64,000 nucleotides of DNA. Source: Candidatus Nitrosacidococcus tergens (GTDB lineage Bacteria; Pseudomonadota; Gammaproteobacteria; Nitrosococcales; Nitrosococcaceae). How positions within the stretch are numbered: position 1 is the stretch's first letter; every line of letters starts with the position of its first letter. The notes beneath the pieces are model-generated. The model was not told the DNA's origin. It made no database searches and saw nothing but the letters and a program-made list of their open reading frames with translations. This document shows positions 34,905 to 44,450 of this stretch, piece by piece. Where the stretch lies: assembly GCF_902810445.1 (NCBI RefSeq), contig NZ_LR778175.1:124001-188000 (forward strand), in the 5' to 3' direction. The translations under genes and the position numbers were made by a program.

Positions 34905-35861
34905 TTAATTATTTTGCAGATCTAGCCATTGCATATACTGGAATACCCCTTCCTGTACTGAAGTAAAGGAAGCAGTATAGCCTGCCTTTTTAAGATTGCT
35001 TATATTAGCCTGAGTAAAACTTTGGTAGTGTCCCTGAAGGTGATTAGGAAATGGAATATATTCAATCTCTCCTTGCTGATAATAGTCAATGACTGCTTGG
35101 GCTAGTTCATTAAAAGTTTGTGCTTTCCCGGTACCTACATTGAAAATACCTGAAAGATGGGAATTTTCTAAAAACCATAGATTAACTGCAACCACATCAT
35201 CAATATAAACAAAATCTCGTTGTTGCATCCCATGATCATAACCAGCATATCCTTCAAAAAGCTTTATCCGTCCTGTATCCTTTAACTGTCTATAAGCATG
35301 ATAAGCAACACTTGCCATAGATTCTTTGTGAGACTCTCGAGGACCATATACGTTAAAATAACGAAATCCTGCAATTTGAGCAGGCGGAGTAGGGAAGTAG
35401 CGTTGTCTTATATACTGATCAAATAAGAATTTAGAATAACCATATACATTACAGGGGTATTCGTATTCTCGATCTTCACGAAATGAAGTGCCATTACCAT
35501 AAATGGCAGCACTTGATGCGTACAGAAAAGGAATTTTGTATTCCATACAATGATGTAATAGTATTTTTGAGTACTGGAAGTTATTTTTCATCATATATTG
35601 TCCATTCCACTCGGTGGTATCACTACAAGCTCCTTGATGGATAATAGCTTCTATAGAAGAGAAAGGATTTTCTTTAACTAAAATAGTTTCCAAAAATTGG
35701 TGCTTATCCCAATAATCAGTAATTTCACAATCAACTAAGTTAATAAATTTTTCCCCTCGAGATAGGTTATCTACTACTAAAATATCGCTATAACCTTGCT
35801 GATTGAGTGCATAAACGATATTACTACCAATAAATCCTGCCCCACCTGTTACAATAATCAT
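34905..35861 (-). CDS. hldD: ADP-L-glycero-D-manno-heptose 6-epimerase
   Basis: NADP-dependent epimerase giving the heptose form used in lipopolysaccharide core. The 318-residue SDR protein has the Rossmann motif VTGGAGFIGSNIVYALN, HQGACSDTTEWNG, YASSAAIYGNG, the catalytic YxxxK in YGYSKFLFDQY and RYFNVYGPRESHK. Normal length. Between hldE and waaA in one operon. Confidence 0.97.
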   Translation of the reverse strand: MIIVTGGAGFIGSNIVYALNQQGYSDILVVDNLSRGEKFINLVDCEITDYWDKHQFLETILVKENPFSSIEAIIHQGACSDTTEWNGQYMMKNNFQYSKILLHHCMEYKIPFLYASSAAIYGNGTSFREDREYEYPCNVYGYSKFLFDQYIRQRYFPTPPAQIAGFRYFNVYGPRESHKESMASVAYHAYRQLKDTGRIKLFEGYAGYDHGMQQRDFVYIDDVVAVNLWFLENSHLSGIFNVGTGKAQTFNELAQAVIDYYQQGEIEYIPFPNHLQGHYQSFTQANISNLKKAGYTASFTSVQEGVFQYMQWLDLQNN

Positions 35862-35873
35862 AAAATTAATCTT

Positions 35874-37304
35874 TTAACTTTTTATTGTGTTAATCATCTG
35901 GGTAGTAGAATAACCTTCTAAATAATCTAGGATAACAACTTCCCCTCCATGGGCAAGTACGATATCTGCACCCGCTACTTGATCCGGTGTGTAGTCTCCT
36001 CCTTTAACTAAAATATCTGGGCAAAGTCGGCTAATCAGAGTAGCAGGTGTATCTTCCGAAAAAGGAACAACCCAATCTACATCTTGAAGAGCTGAAATCA
36101 TAGTCATTCGTGATATAAGGGTATTTATAGGCCTTGATTCACCTTTAAGCCTCTTAACTGAATCATCGTCATTCACTGCAACAACCAGCCGATCTCCTAA
36201 TTTTTTTGCTTGTGCTAAATAATGTACGTGGCCAGGGTGTAAAATATCAAAGCAACCATTAGTCATAACAATCCGTTCCCCCTTACTTTTTGCATCTTGC
36301 ACTAATTGGTATAACTTATCTTGAGTAAAGACACCACGATCAGTGTTTGTTGATGCTTGAAGAGCTATTTGAAGTTCATGGGGTGTAACGCTTGCTGTTC
36401 CTAATTTACCTACCACAATACCTGCAGCTATATTAGCAAGGCGGGTAGCCTCTTGGTAATTACATCCAGCAGCTAGACTAGCGGCTAAGATTGAAATTAC
36501 TGTGTCTCCAGCACCAGTTACATCAAACACTTCCCTTGCTTGAGTGGGTAAATGAAAAGGAGCCGTATTTTTTTGTACCAAAGTCATTCCTTGTTCCCCC
36601 CGAGTAATAAGCAATGCTTCTAGTCCTAATTTCTCTCTTAGCTGCTCACCTCTTTCAATTAATACTTCATTAGTAGTACACGGTCCAACAATTGCTTCAA
36701 ATTCTAGCAAATTAGGAGTAATTATATTTGCATCACGGTAAGAAGAAAAATCTTTCCCTTTAGGATCAATGAGAATAGGTATACCAGTATTTCGAGCTAA
36801 AGAAATAAATTTGTTAGGGTGAGCAATGGTCTTTTTACCATAATCAGAAAATATGATGATATTGGGAGGGGTACTTTGTAAAATCGATTGGTATCGAGCG
36901 AAAAGCAACCCTTCATGGTAGTGATCAAAATTTTCCTCAAAATCTAAGCGTATTAGTTGTTGGTAATGGCTAATAATGCGTAGCTTAGCAATTGTAGGTC
37001 GGTTAGGTATCGACTCTAAATAGCAGCAAATTCCTTGTTGTGTAAGTAAATTTTTTAATAAGCGAGATTCTTCATCGTTGCCAACAAGCCCTAGTAGGGT
37101 AGTAGTGGATGTGCCTAAAGAAGCGATATTTAGTGCTACGTTTCCAGCACCTCCAGCTCTATCTTCTTGATTTTTAATATGGACAATGGGGACAGGAGCT
37201 TCAGGAGAAATACGGTTAGTGTTACCATACCAATAGCGGTCTAACATTACATCGCCGATTACTAATATTTCGGTAGAGGTAAAATCAGGTAACCTGATAG
37301 TCAT
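35874..37304 (-). CDS. hldE: Bifunctional heptose-7-phosphate kinase / heptose-1-phosphate adenylyltransferase
   Basis: Performs two steps of ADP-heptose synthesis. The 476-residue protein carries an N-terminal PfkB-family kinase (GDVMLDRYWYG; RAGGAGNVALNIASLG; catalytic DVTGAGDTV) to ~320 and a C-terminal nucleotidyltransferase with TNGCFDILHPGHVHYL (HxGH) and KGESRPINTL. Both active sites look complete. It is 12 bases upstream of hldD. Confidence 0.97.
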   Translation of the reverse strand: MTIRLPDFTSTEILVIGDVMLDRYWYGNTNRISPEAPVPIVHIKNQEDRAGGAGNVALNIASLGTSTTTLLGLVGNDEESRLLKNLLTQQGICCYLESIPNRPTIAKLRIISHYQQLIRLDFEENFDHYHEGLLFARYQSILQSTPPNIIIFSDYGKKTIAHPNKFISLARNTGIPILIDPKGKDFSSYRDANIITPNLLEFEAIVGPCTTNEVLIERGEQLREKLGLEALLITRGEQGMTLVQKNTAPFHLPTQAREVFDVTGAGDTVISILAASLAAGCNYQEATRLANIAAGIVVGKLGTASVTPHELQIALQASTNTDRGVFTQDKLYQLVQDAKSKGERIVMTNGCFDILHPGHVHYLAQAKKLGDRLVVAVNDDDSVKRLKGESRPINTLISRMTMISALQDVDWVVPFSEDTPATLISRLCPDILVKGGDYTPDQVAGADIVLAHGGEVVILDYLEGYSTTQMINTIKS

Positions 37305-37336
37305 ACCTCATAAATAGGGTAACTATGCTGGATAAA

Positions 37337-38869
37337 CTATCTATTTACAGCTGATAAATTAGTAGCAGCTACGGATTTTTTTTCTTTGAAAGAGGTTGAA
37401 GAGTAGACTTTATGCTTTTTTCCTGTTTTTTGCTGCACCTTTTTCTTTTTTCTTAGTTGCTCTCTTTGCGATCTATCATCAGCATTAAATCCTAGATTTT
37501 TCTTCTTTTTAACTTTAACTGCAATAGCTTCAGATTCTATTATTGATGTATCTATTAAAGGGCGATTTCCCTGGATAGAGAAGGTTAATGCCGCAGCAAT
37601 ATCTAGTGCTGAAAACCCTTCCTGCTGAATCCACTGTTGTACTAAATTTCGAAAATCGGATACTTCTTCTTTTTTTAGTATTTCCGTAATTTTTGCCTTA
37701 AACTGTTTAATACGCTGCTCTTGAATCTGTTGGGCGCTAGGTAAATTAATCCTATGAATAGGATGTTTAGTTACTTTTTGAATAGTATTTAATACTCTCT
37801 GTTCACGGGAAGTAACAAAAAGAGTAGCTACCCCAGTTCTACCTGCACGACCAGTGCGTCCAATGCGGTGGATATAAGTTTCAATATCATAAGGAGTATC
37901 ATAATTAATTACATGGCCTATCCGTTCTACATCAAGCCCACGAGCAGCCACATCAGTAGCAACTACAATATTTAATGTACTATCTTTAAGCTGAGCTATC
38001 ACTTTCTCCCTTAGAAACTGAGACATATCTCCATGAAGTGCTGCCGCAGTATAGCCATGTTGCTGTAAGTATTTTGCTACTTCCTCGGTAGTTGCTTTAG
38101 TACGTACAAAGATAATAGCTGCACTATTTCCCTCCATTTCTAAAATTCTAGATAAAGCATCTAGCTTAGATAATCTAGAAGCCAGCCAATAACGCTGAGT
38201 TATTTCTGGAAGTGTTTTAGTTTCTTGTTTAATTTTAATATCTTGAGGATTATTTAAATGCTTACTTGCTATATTACGAATAGAGTGGGGCATCGTTGCA
38301 GAGAAGAGTGCAGTTTGGCATTTATGAGGAATCTGCTGTAAAATCCACTCTACATCCTCAATAAACCCCATCTTCAACATTTCATCAGCTTCATCAAGTA
38401 CAATTGTAGTAAGATGATCTAACCGCAAACTTTTACGCCGTAAATGATCCATCACCCTTCCTGGGGTGCCAACCACAACCTGTATGCCATACTTAAGTTG
38501 TTGTAATTGTTTCCCCATAGGTTGTCCGCCATAAATAGGAAAAGTACTAAACCCTGTTAAGTATTTTGCATAACTACGGAAAGCCTCTGTAACTTGAATA
38601 GCTAACTCACGGGTAGGTGTTAAAATTAATGCTTGCGTATTTTGTTGGTGTAAATTTATTTGATTTAAAATAGGAATGGCAAATGCTGCGGTTTTTCCAG
38701 TACCTGTCTGTGCTTGACCTACTAAATCGTAGCCTTTCAAGAAAGAGGGAATTGCCTGGGTTTGAATTAAAGTTGGATTTTGATACTTTAATTCCTTAAG
38801 TGCTTGCAGAATGAGTCCGTTAATGGAAAAACACTCGAAAGAAGTAGTAGGGTCTACTTGAGATGACAT
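37337..38869 (-). CDS. deaD: DEAD-box RNA helicase (CsdA/DeaD-like)
   Basis: ATP-dependent helicase that remodels structured RNA, typically in ribosome assembly and mRNA decay in the cold. The 510-residue protein has the Q motif (ALKELKYQNPTLIQTQAIP), Walker A AQTGTGKTAAF, PTRELAIQV, VLDEADEMLKMGF, SATMP, IIFVRTK, ATDVAARGLDV and HRIGRTGRAGRTG. The C-terminal part is short and ends in a basic tail (REQLRKKKKVQQKTGKKHK). E. coli DeaD is longer (629), so RhlE/CsdA-type assignment is approximate. It follows an RRM gene and a cold-shock gene. Its leader has two hairpins. Confidence 0.92.
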   Translation of the reverse strand: MSSQVDPTTSFECFSINGLILQALKELKYQNPTLIQTQAIPSFLKGYDLVGQAQTGTGKTAAFAIPILNQINLHQQNTQALILTPTRELAIQVTEAFRSYAKYLTGFSTFPIYGGQPMGKQLQQLKYGIQVVVGTPGRVMDHLRRKSLRLDHLTTIVLDEADEMLKMGFIEDVEWILQQIPHKCQTALFSATMPHSIRNIASKHLNNPQDIKIKQETKTLPEITQRYWLASRLSKLDALSRILEMEGNSAAIIFVRTKATTEEVAKYLQQHGYTAAALHGDMSQFLREKVIAQLKDSTLNIVVATDVAARGLDVERIGHVINYDTPYDIETYIHRIGRTGRAGRTGVATLFVTSREQRVLNTIQKVTKHPIHRINLPSAQQIQEQRIKQFKAKITEILKKEEVSDFRNLVQQWIQQEGFSALDIAAALTFSIQGNRPLIDTSIIESEAIAVKVKKKKNLGFNADDRSQREQLRKKKKVQQKTGKKHKVYSSTSFKEKKSVAATNLSAVNR

Positions 38870-38882
38870 ATTGTTAAAAATA

Positions 38883-38918
38883 TCCTAAATAGGACAACTA
38901 CCCTAAAAACAAGGTAGT
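38883..38918 (-). promoter_or_regulatory. Leader hairpins before the DEAD-box helicase
   Basis: On the minus strand, ACTACC/GGTAGT arms (38918-38913, 38902-38897) are followed by TCCTA/TAGGA (38894-38883). The second arm contains AGGA, the only ribosome-site-like sequence before the helicase ATG, so folding could hide it. A temperature-sensitive translation switch is possible but unproven. Confidence 0.4.
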
Positions 38919-38961
38919 ATTATTTTGGTTAGAAAAAATAGGCTAAATAAAAAATATATAG

Positions 38962-39237
38962 TTAGCGCCGCCTACCGCCTCTTGAGAAGCGCCGTTTATC
39001 TTCCTTAGTTTGGCTTACATAGAGAGTAGATCCTTGGATCTGAGATCCATTTAAGCCTGCAATAGCTGCACGCCCCTCATGGCCTTCCATATCAATTAAG
39101 GCAGTACCTCGTGCTTGACCAGTAAATAGATCTTTATGCAAAGTTAAAGCACGCACTGTGCCAAAGCCTGAGAATAATTCAGTAAGGGTTTCTTCAGTTG
39201 TATTTGAAGGTAATCCACGTATAAAAAGTTTGATCAT
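38962..39237 (-). CDS. RRM-domain RNA-binding protein
   Basis: A 91-residue single RNA-recognition-motif protein of the bacterial/cyanobacterial Rbp type. RNP2 is LFIRGLPSN near the N-terminus and RNP1 is represented by GQARGTALIDM. The C-terminus is basic and glycine/arginine-rich (RRFSRGGRRR). It lies between csp and the DEAD-box helicase on the same strand, suggesting shared cold or RNA-stress function. Confidence 0.9.
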   Translation of the reverse strand: MIKLFIRGLPSNTTEETLTELFSGFGTVRALTLHKDLFTGQARGTALIDMEGHEGRAAIAGLNGSQIQGSTLYVSQTKEDKRRFSRGGRRR

Positions 39238-39276
39238 TAAGCATCTCTAAAAATTTAAGGCAAGAGTAAAGGATTT

Positions 39277-39313
39277 GGAGAGAATAAATATAAATACCAT
39301 ATTTATTCCCTCC
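39277..39313 (-). repeat. Long hairpin between csp and the RRM gene
   Basis: Arms GGAGAGAATAAATA (39277-39290) and TATTTATTCCCTCC (39300-39313) pair at 13 of 14 positions with a nine-base loop. There is no T-tract, so it is more likely an mRNA stability or processing hairpin between two co-transcribed genes than a terminator. Confidence 0.5.
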
Positions 39314-39337
39314 CTAAATTTCAAGCACTATGAGTTA

Positions 39338-39547
39338 TTAAATTACAACCACATTGTCAGCTTGAGGACCTTTTTGTCCTTGAACCTCAATAAAACTAAC
39401 TTGCTGTCCTTCTTTTAACGTTCTATGACCGTTACCTGAAATGGAACGGTAATGAACAAATAAATCATCTCCGCCTTCTCGCTGTATAAAACCATAGCCT
39501 TTTGAATCATTGAACCACTTTACGGTTCCTCTCTGTTGTTCTGACAT
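39338..39547 (-). CDS. csp: Cold-shock protein (CspA family)
   Basis: A 69-residue single-stranded nucleic-acid-binding protein: GTVKWFNDSKGYGFIQREGG (RNP1 KGYGFI), DDLFVHY (RNP2) and GPQADNVVVI at the end. Acts as an RNA chaperone. It heads a csp-RRM-DEAD helicase run on the minus strand and has a 280-base upstream region shared only with tRNA-Gln, long enough for a typical csp leader. Confidence 0.96.
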   Translation of the reverse strand: MSEQQRGTVKWFNDSKGYGFIQREGGDDLFVHYRSISGNGHRTLKEGQQVSFIEVQGQKGPQADNVVVI

Positions 39548-39831
39548 AAAAAACTCTCAAAAATAAATATAACTAATAGTTACATGGATAATACCATGAA
39601 ATTACCAAGTGTTTGGAAGCGAATAAGCTAGAGCAAATCAGTTTGGAAGGAATAAAAACTACTACGCTAATGCGAAAACGCCACCCTTAGTACTCTTGCG
39701 TATCATAGAAAACTAAATAAATAATTACAAGGGGTTGTTTATAAATAATAGAAAATTAATTCTAAATTCTTTAAAAGAACACAGTATCCCTATGAAATAG
39801 ATAGGATTATTTTTATTTTAAATTTATCCCT

Positions 39832-39905
39832 TGGCTGGGGGACTAGGATTCGAACCTAGGTTCGTGGAGTCAGAGTCCACTGTCCTACCACTAGACGATC
39901 CCCCA
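39832..39905 (-). tRNA. tRNA-Gln (anticodon CTG)
   Basis: A 74-base tRNA with encoded CCA. The acceptor stem TGGGGGA / TCCCCCA has the weak U1-A72 pair that marks tRNA-Gln, with discriminator G. The anticodon arm is GTGGA-CTCTGAC-TCCAC and the T-arm contains GGTTCGAATCC. It decodes CAG. It begins 14 bases after the rpsI stop on the same strand, so it is probably co-transcribed with rplM-rpsI. Confidence 0.97.
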
Positions 39906-39919
39906 AAATCGAAACGTTA

Positions 39920-40309
39920 TTAACGCTTCGAGTATTGTGGAGCTTTTCTTGCTTTATGAAGTCCAACTTTTTTACGTTCAACAGCTCGTGCATCTCGAGT
40001 GACAAATCCTGCTTTACGTAAAGAAGGTTTTAGAGTTTCATTGTAATTTATAAGTGCACGAGCGATACCATGACGAATAGCCCCTGCTTGACCGCTATTC
40101 CCTCCTCCTCGGACAAAAACTTGTACATCTAATTCTTCACTTAAAGTAGCAAGTTCTAGGGGCTGGCGAACAACCATTCGTGATGTTTTTCTACCAAAAT
40201 ACTCATCTATACTACGGCGGTTAATAACAATATTCCCGCTGCCTTTGCTTAAATAAACCCGGGCAGTAGACGTTTTACGACGGCCCGTAGCATAATATTT
40301 TTCTGCCAT
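39920..40309 (-). CDS. rpsI: 30S ribosomal protein S9
   Basis: A 129-residue ribosomal protein whose C-terminal tail reaches the P-site tRNA. YYATGRRKTSTARVYLSKGSG, VRGGGNSGQAGAIRHGIARAL and the final RKKVGLHKARKAPQYSKR are the family signature. Partner gene rplM is 21 bases upstream. Confidence 0.98.
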   Translation of the reverse strand: MAEKYYATGRRKTSTARVYLSKGSGNIVINRRSIDEYFGRKTSRMVVRQPLELATLSEELDVQVFVRGGGNSGQAGAIRHGIARALINYNETLKPSLRKAGFVTRDARAVERKKVGLHKARKAPQYSKR

Positions 40310-40330
40310 AATTAAATGCTTATAACCTAG

Positions 40331-40759
40331 TTAAATGTTTAAAGGCTGGGGTTGTTGCGCAGTGTGAGGATGATCTGCGTTACCGTAAACCTTTAGCTTA
40401 CGAAACATAGCACGACCTAGAGGATTTTTAGGTAGCATCCCTCTAACTGCAGTTTCTATTACTCTCTCGGGCATACGATCTAAAAGCTGTGCTAAGGTAC
40501 GAAATTTAATCCCACCTGGATATTCGCTATGCCAATAATAGCGTTTTTGTTCTAATTTTCTACCTGTTGTACGTATTTTTCCTGCATTAATTACAATAAT
40601 GTAATCTCCGGTATCTACATGAGGAGTATAAATTGCTTTATGTTTTCCTCGTAAACGACGGGCAATTTCACTGGCTAAACGCCCAAGAGTTTTCCCATCT
40701 GCATCTACTAGATACCAATCGCGCCGTACTTCTTTAGGCTTGGCACTAAAGGTCTTCAT
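40331..40759 (-). CDS. rplM: 50S ribosomal protein L13
   Basis: A 142-residue assembly-initiator protein of the large subunit. WYLVDADGKTLGRLASEIARRLRGKHK, DTGDYIIVINA and GMLPKNPLGRAMFRKLKVY are diagnostic. The ATG at 40759 is preceded by GCGGGAGCAATAACGG and by the strong promoter at 40799-40827. Confidence 0.98.
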   Translation of the reverse strand: MKTFSAKPKEVRRDWYLVDADGKTLGRLASEIARRLRGKHKAIYTPHVDTGDYIIVINAGKIRTTGRKLEQKRYYWHSEYPGGIKFRTLAQLLDRMPERVIETAVRGMLPKNPLGRAMFRKLKVYGNADHPHTAQQPQPLNI

Positions 40760-40798
40760 CCGTTATTGCTCCCGCAACTATCTAAATTAAAATCAAAA

Positions 40799-40827
40799 AC
40801 TATATGGATTAACATTGATATTGTCAA
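40799..40827 (-). promoter_or_regulatory. Sigma-70 promoter of rplM-rpsI
   Basis: On the minus strand: consensus -35 TTGACA (40827-40822), 17-base spacer, -10 TATAGT (40804-40799), about 40 bases before rplM. Among the best promoter matches in the window. It probably also serves rpsI and tRNA-Gln. Confidence 0.82.
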
Positions 40828-40855
40828 GGCAACCCTAAATACCTTAGGGCTAAAT

Positions 40856-41647
40856 CTATAATAACCACAGTATAATACCACCTAATATTAGGCGATATAT
40901 CATAAAAGGAATCATACCCATATATTGTAAGGCTTTCAGAAAAAAGTGGATACACAAATAACCCACTAAGGCAGATACTAAAGTGCCTAGAGCTAACGCA
41001 CTCCACTCTACTGCTTCAGGATGACGGAGTAGTCCAAATCCTTCTAATCCTCCTGCAAGAACAATAACTGGAATAGAGAGTAAAAAAGAAAACCGTGCGG
41101 CCCCTTCCCGGGTAAGCCCCAACATCAGACCTGCCGTCATTGTAATACCCGAACGAGAAGTACCTGGAATGAGCGCTACTGCTTGAGCAATTCCAATAAT
41201 CACTATGTCTTTCCAAGTAAGACTATACTCATTTCGGGCTCGTTTACCTGTAATATCCCCATAGCCTAACAATAGACCAAAAATAATAGTACTCCAAGCA
41301 AGTACGGCAGTCGAGCGAGCATTATCTACAATATCATGCACCATAAGTCCCGCTAATCCTACTGGAATAGTACCAAACAAGACAGCCCAAGCAAGCCGAC
41401 TTTCTCCAATTAATTTAAAAGAAACTAAGGATTTAAACCAATCTTTAGTCATTTTTGATAATTCAGATCGAAAATAAAAAATAACAGCAGATAAGGTACC
41501 TACATGTAAAGCCACATCAAAGGCTACTCCTTGATCTTCCCAGCCTAAAAATTTAGGTAGCAAGACAAGATGAGCAGAGCTGGAGATAGGGAGAAATTCA
41601 GTTAATCCTTGTAAAATGGCAAGAGCTAAAGTATGGGTAAATTCCAT
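40856..41647 (-). CDS. uppP: Undecaprenyl-diphosphatase (UppP/BacA)
   Basis: Integral membrane phosphatase recycling the lipid carrier for cell-wall synthesis. The 263-residue protein has ILQGLTEFLPISSSAHLVL (with the catalytic Glu/Ser region), WAVLFGTIPVGLAGL and ALIPGTSRSGITMTAGLMLGL (the conserved PGxSRSG motif). Around eight membrane helices are visible. Normal length. Confidence 0.95.
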   Translation of the reverse strand: MEFTHTLALAILQGLTEFLPISSSAHLVLLPKFLGWEDQGVAFDVALHVGTLSAVIFYFRSELSKMTKDWFKSLVSFKLIGESRLAWAVLFGTIPVGLAGLMVHDIVDNARSTAVLAWSTIIFGLLLGYGDITGKRARNEYSLTWKDIVIIGIAQAVALIPGTSRSGITMTAGLMLGLTREGAARFSFLLSIPVIVLAGGLEGFGLLRHPEAVEWSALALGTLVSALVGYLCIHFFLKALQYMGMIPFMIYRLILGGIILWLL

Positions 41648-41680
41648 GAAAATAATACCTTTTATATTCTTATAGTTGAA

Positions 41681-42457
41681 TTATGTTCTTATCCCTACAC
41701 CTTTATTTAATAAATAAAGGGCAGTAATACTGAGTACAATTAAAAAAAACAGAATAATAGCAAGGGCAACTTGGATATTCACATCAGAAGATCCAAGCAT
41801 GCCATAGCGAAATCCATTGACCATATAAAAAATAGGATTAAATAAGGAAGCTACTTGCCCAAATGCAGGCATCAATTTAATTGAGTAAAATACTCCACCT
41901 AGATAAGTTAGAGGTGTAAGGATAAAATTAGGGACAATAGAAATACCATCAAAATCCTTAGAAAAAATAGCGTTAATAAAGCCACCTAGGGAAAATACCC
42001 CAGCAGTTAAAACTGCTATTAAGCAGGTCAATAATAAGTGCTCTATTTTAATATGAGTAAAAAAGCTAGCAATGAAAAAAACAATGATTCCAGCCATTAA
42101 TCCTCGTACTATCCCACCTGTTATATAGCCTAATAAAATAATGCTATGAGGGGTAGGAGAAACAATTAGTTCTTCTATATAGTGCTGAAATTTTGCACTA
42201 AATAAAGAAGAAACTACATTCATATAAGAATGATTAATAATGGCCATCATTACTAGCCCAGGTGCAATATACTCCATATAACTAAACCCTTCCATCGGTC
42301 CAATCCGTCCACCAATAAGACCGCCAAAGATGATAAAATACAAAGTCATGGTCACTGCTGGGGGAAGTAGGGTTTGAATCCAAATCCGAATAAAGCGCCG
42401 GATTTCTCGACCTGCTAAGGTATTAAAGGTAATATAGTATCGCTTCCAACTATTCAT
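41681..42457 (-). CDS. yadH: ABC-2 type permease (YadH-like)
   Basis: A 258-residue membrane permease with six hydrophobic segments, of the ABC-2 family. TYLGGVFYSIKLMP and FNPIFYMVNGFRYGMLG are the family signature near the C-terminus. The ATG overlaps the stop of the ATPase gene by four bases, so the two form an exporter. E. coli YadGH substrate is not established. Confidence 0.9.
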   Translation of the reverse strand: MNSWKRYYITFNTLAGREIRRFIRIWIQTLLPPAVTMTLYFIIFGGLIGGRIGPMEGFSYMEYIAPGLVMMAIINHSYMNVVSSLFSAKFQHYIEELIVSPTPHSIILLGYITGGIVRGLMAGIIVFFIASFFTHIKIEHLLLTCLIAVLTAGVFSLGGFINAIFSKDFDGISIVPNFILTPLTYLGGVFYSIKLMPAFGQVASLFNPIFYMVNGFRYGMLGSSDVNIQVALAIILFFLIVLSITALYLLNKGVGIRT

Positions 42458-43380
42458 AGAGCAGCAGTATTACCTTTATTAATTAAATTAACAAATAATT
42501 CTTCTAAACGATTTGTTTTGTTTTTCACTCTGAGTACTTGGATTCCTGCTTCAGATAAACCAGTAAATAAGTTATTGAGACTATCTCCTTTCTTTATCTC
42601 TACCTCTAAAGTGGTATCATCCACCTGACGAAGCAGATAGCCAGAAATAATAGGGGCAGTATTCATTTCCTGTTTCAAGTAAAGAATCAAAGTTTCTTGA
42701 TTCAATTTCTCTAGTAAAACCCGCATAGAGCTATTTTCTACGATAGTGCCATGATCGATAATGGCAATATTGCGACACAATTGCTCTGCTTCTTCAAGAT
42801 AGTGAGTAGTTAAGATAATGGTAGTACCTGCATAATTGGTTTCCCGAAGGAACTGCCACATGGATCGGCGCAGTTCAATATCTACTCCTGCGGTAGGCTC
42901 ATCTAAAATCAGTAGCTTTGGATTGTGGACTAAAGCTCTAGCAATCATTAAACGCCGTTTCATCCCCCCAGATAAATTACGGGAATACTCATTACGCTTT
43001 TCCCACAACCCTAATTGTTTGAGTCGCTGCTCGGCGTTAATTCGAGCGGTTTTTGCTTTAATCCCATAATAGCCTGCTTGGGTTACTAATATATTGAAAA
43101 TCCGTTCAAAGCCATTACAGTTAAATTCTTGAGGGACAAGCCCAATTACACTTTTTACTTGTTCAGGTTGCTCATCTAAATCCATCCCGAACACAGAAAT
43201 TTTACCTGCACTTTTGGTAACCAAAGAGCTTAAAATCCCAATCGTAGTAGATTTTCCAGCACCATTAGGGCCAAGCAGAGCAAAAAAATCTCCTTGAGCT
43301 ACTCTAAGGTTAATTCCCTTAAGTGCAGTAAATTGATTGCGATAAACTTTTTGTAAGTTCTCTATAACAAGTGCATCCAT
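42454..43380 (-). CDS. yadG: ABC transporter ATP-binding protein (YadG-like)
   Basis: A 308-residue ATPase: Walker A GPNGAGKSTTIG, Q-loop LVPQEFNCNGFE, ABC signature NLSGGMKRRLMIARAL, Walker B LLILDEPTAGVD and switch His in TTHYLEEAEQL. It pairs with the overlapping YadH-like permease. The region immediately upstream holds the C-terminal relic of the GmrSD gene. Confidence 0.93.
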   Translation of the reverse strand: MDALVIENLQKVYRNQFTALKGINLRVAQGDFFALLGPNGAGKSTTIGILSSLVTKSAGKISVFGMDLDEQPEQVKSVIGLVPQEFNCNGFERIFNILVTQAGYYGIKAKTARINAEQRLKQLGLWEKRNEYSRNLSGGMKRRLMIARALVHNPKLLILDEPTAGVDIELRRSMWQFLRETNYAGTTIILTTHYLEEAEQLCRNIAIIDHGTIVENSSMRVLLEKLNQETLILYLKQEMNTAPIISGYLLRQVDDTTLEVEIKKGDSLNNLFTGLSEAGIQVLRVKNKTNRLEELFVNLINKGNTAAL

Positions 43381-44450
43381 TTAGTCACCAAGATAAGGCC
43401 AAATTTCTAGAGCTTTTTTAGCAAGTATTTCTGCCCTTGCTTCCATTTCGTCTTTTCTCCATTTTTCAATACGATCTAAATATCTATTTATTTCTAGAAG
43501 ACTTTTAATTGTAAGGGTTAAGCTGCTTATAGTGTGGAGATATTGCTCATGAATCTCTTTCTAATCGGAACCTAAGTGTTCTTCCCACCAAGGTGTCAGT
43601 TTCTGTGGCATGATGTGTTCTATAGCAAAACTCTCCAGAGATATAGGTTTTTCATAGTTATAATTTTGCTCGATAATTTTTAAAATTAGCTCCAGCTTCT
43701 TTTTGTTTTGACCTTTTTTATAAAGCTTTTCCTTACAAAAATAAGAAGAGAATTCCTCATTTTTAGGATAATGCTTCTTTTTTAGAACAGATTCAAGATG
43801 CTCAATTGGCTATTTACAAATAGCTAAAAATACTTCATTGATATTTCTTGCAACGTGACCACAAATATGTCTTCTAATTACGTAATCTTCTATTACCTTT
43901 AATAAATAGTTGGATAAAACAATCTCTATTTATTTGATTTTCAGTATAGGTATTATATAAATTGAGAATTAATGAATAAGATCGAGTCACCCCCATACTA
44001 TTTAATCTAATAAATATTAGTTTTATATTAATATTCTCTTCTTTATCAAGGTGTTTTACTTTTTTATAAAATCAATAATGTTTTCAGTATTTTCATTACC
44101 TTTTAGCTTTTCATTTTTTAGTGTATATATAGATATTATCTTTATTTAAGATCTATTCCATTCGTTATCAAAAAATAGTGAATAAACTCTATTAGATCAT
44201 TCTCTAACAGTTCTTGCATAGGGAACCAATATTTATCAAAAACTTCCTTTTGTTATTCTTCACCGCTAATATGCATGAAGAGATGATTACAAATGGGATC
44301 TGCTTGGGTTAAGAGTTGTCCTTTCGCATTTAAACTCTCACAAGACTAAATGAGGATTGTTATTAGGATCTAAAATAATATTTACTACTGAAATTTGACT
44401 AATAATTATTTGCTTAAGCTTTTTAACATCATATTTAGTGTCTTCTAATT
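43381..44450 (-). pseudogene. C-terminal relic of a GmrSD-type (DUF262/DUF1524) restriction protein
   Basis: Type IV-like restriction proteins of this family couple an N-terminal DUF262 NTPase/ParB-like domain to a C-terminal DUF1524 HNH nuclease. Translating the minus strand in pieces gives ESLNAKGQLLTQADPICNH (44340-44280), FDKYWFPMQELLENDL (about 44240-44190), KVIEDYVIRRHICGHVARNI (about 43900-43840), then the HNH region ESFAIEHIMPQKLTPWWEEHLG and a C-terminal WPYLGD just before TAA 43381. Stops and frameshifts interrupt it repeatedly (e.g. TAG after HLGSD), so it is inactive. The matching N-terminus lies at 49375-49554. Confidence 0.8.

Noticed and set aside
42836..43069. 77-codon frame antisense to yadG
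   Set aside because: Shadow of the Walker and signature motifs of a clear ABC ATPase.
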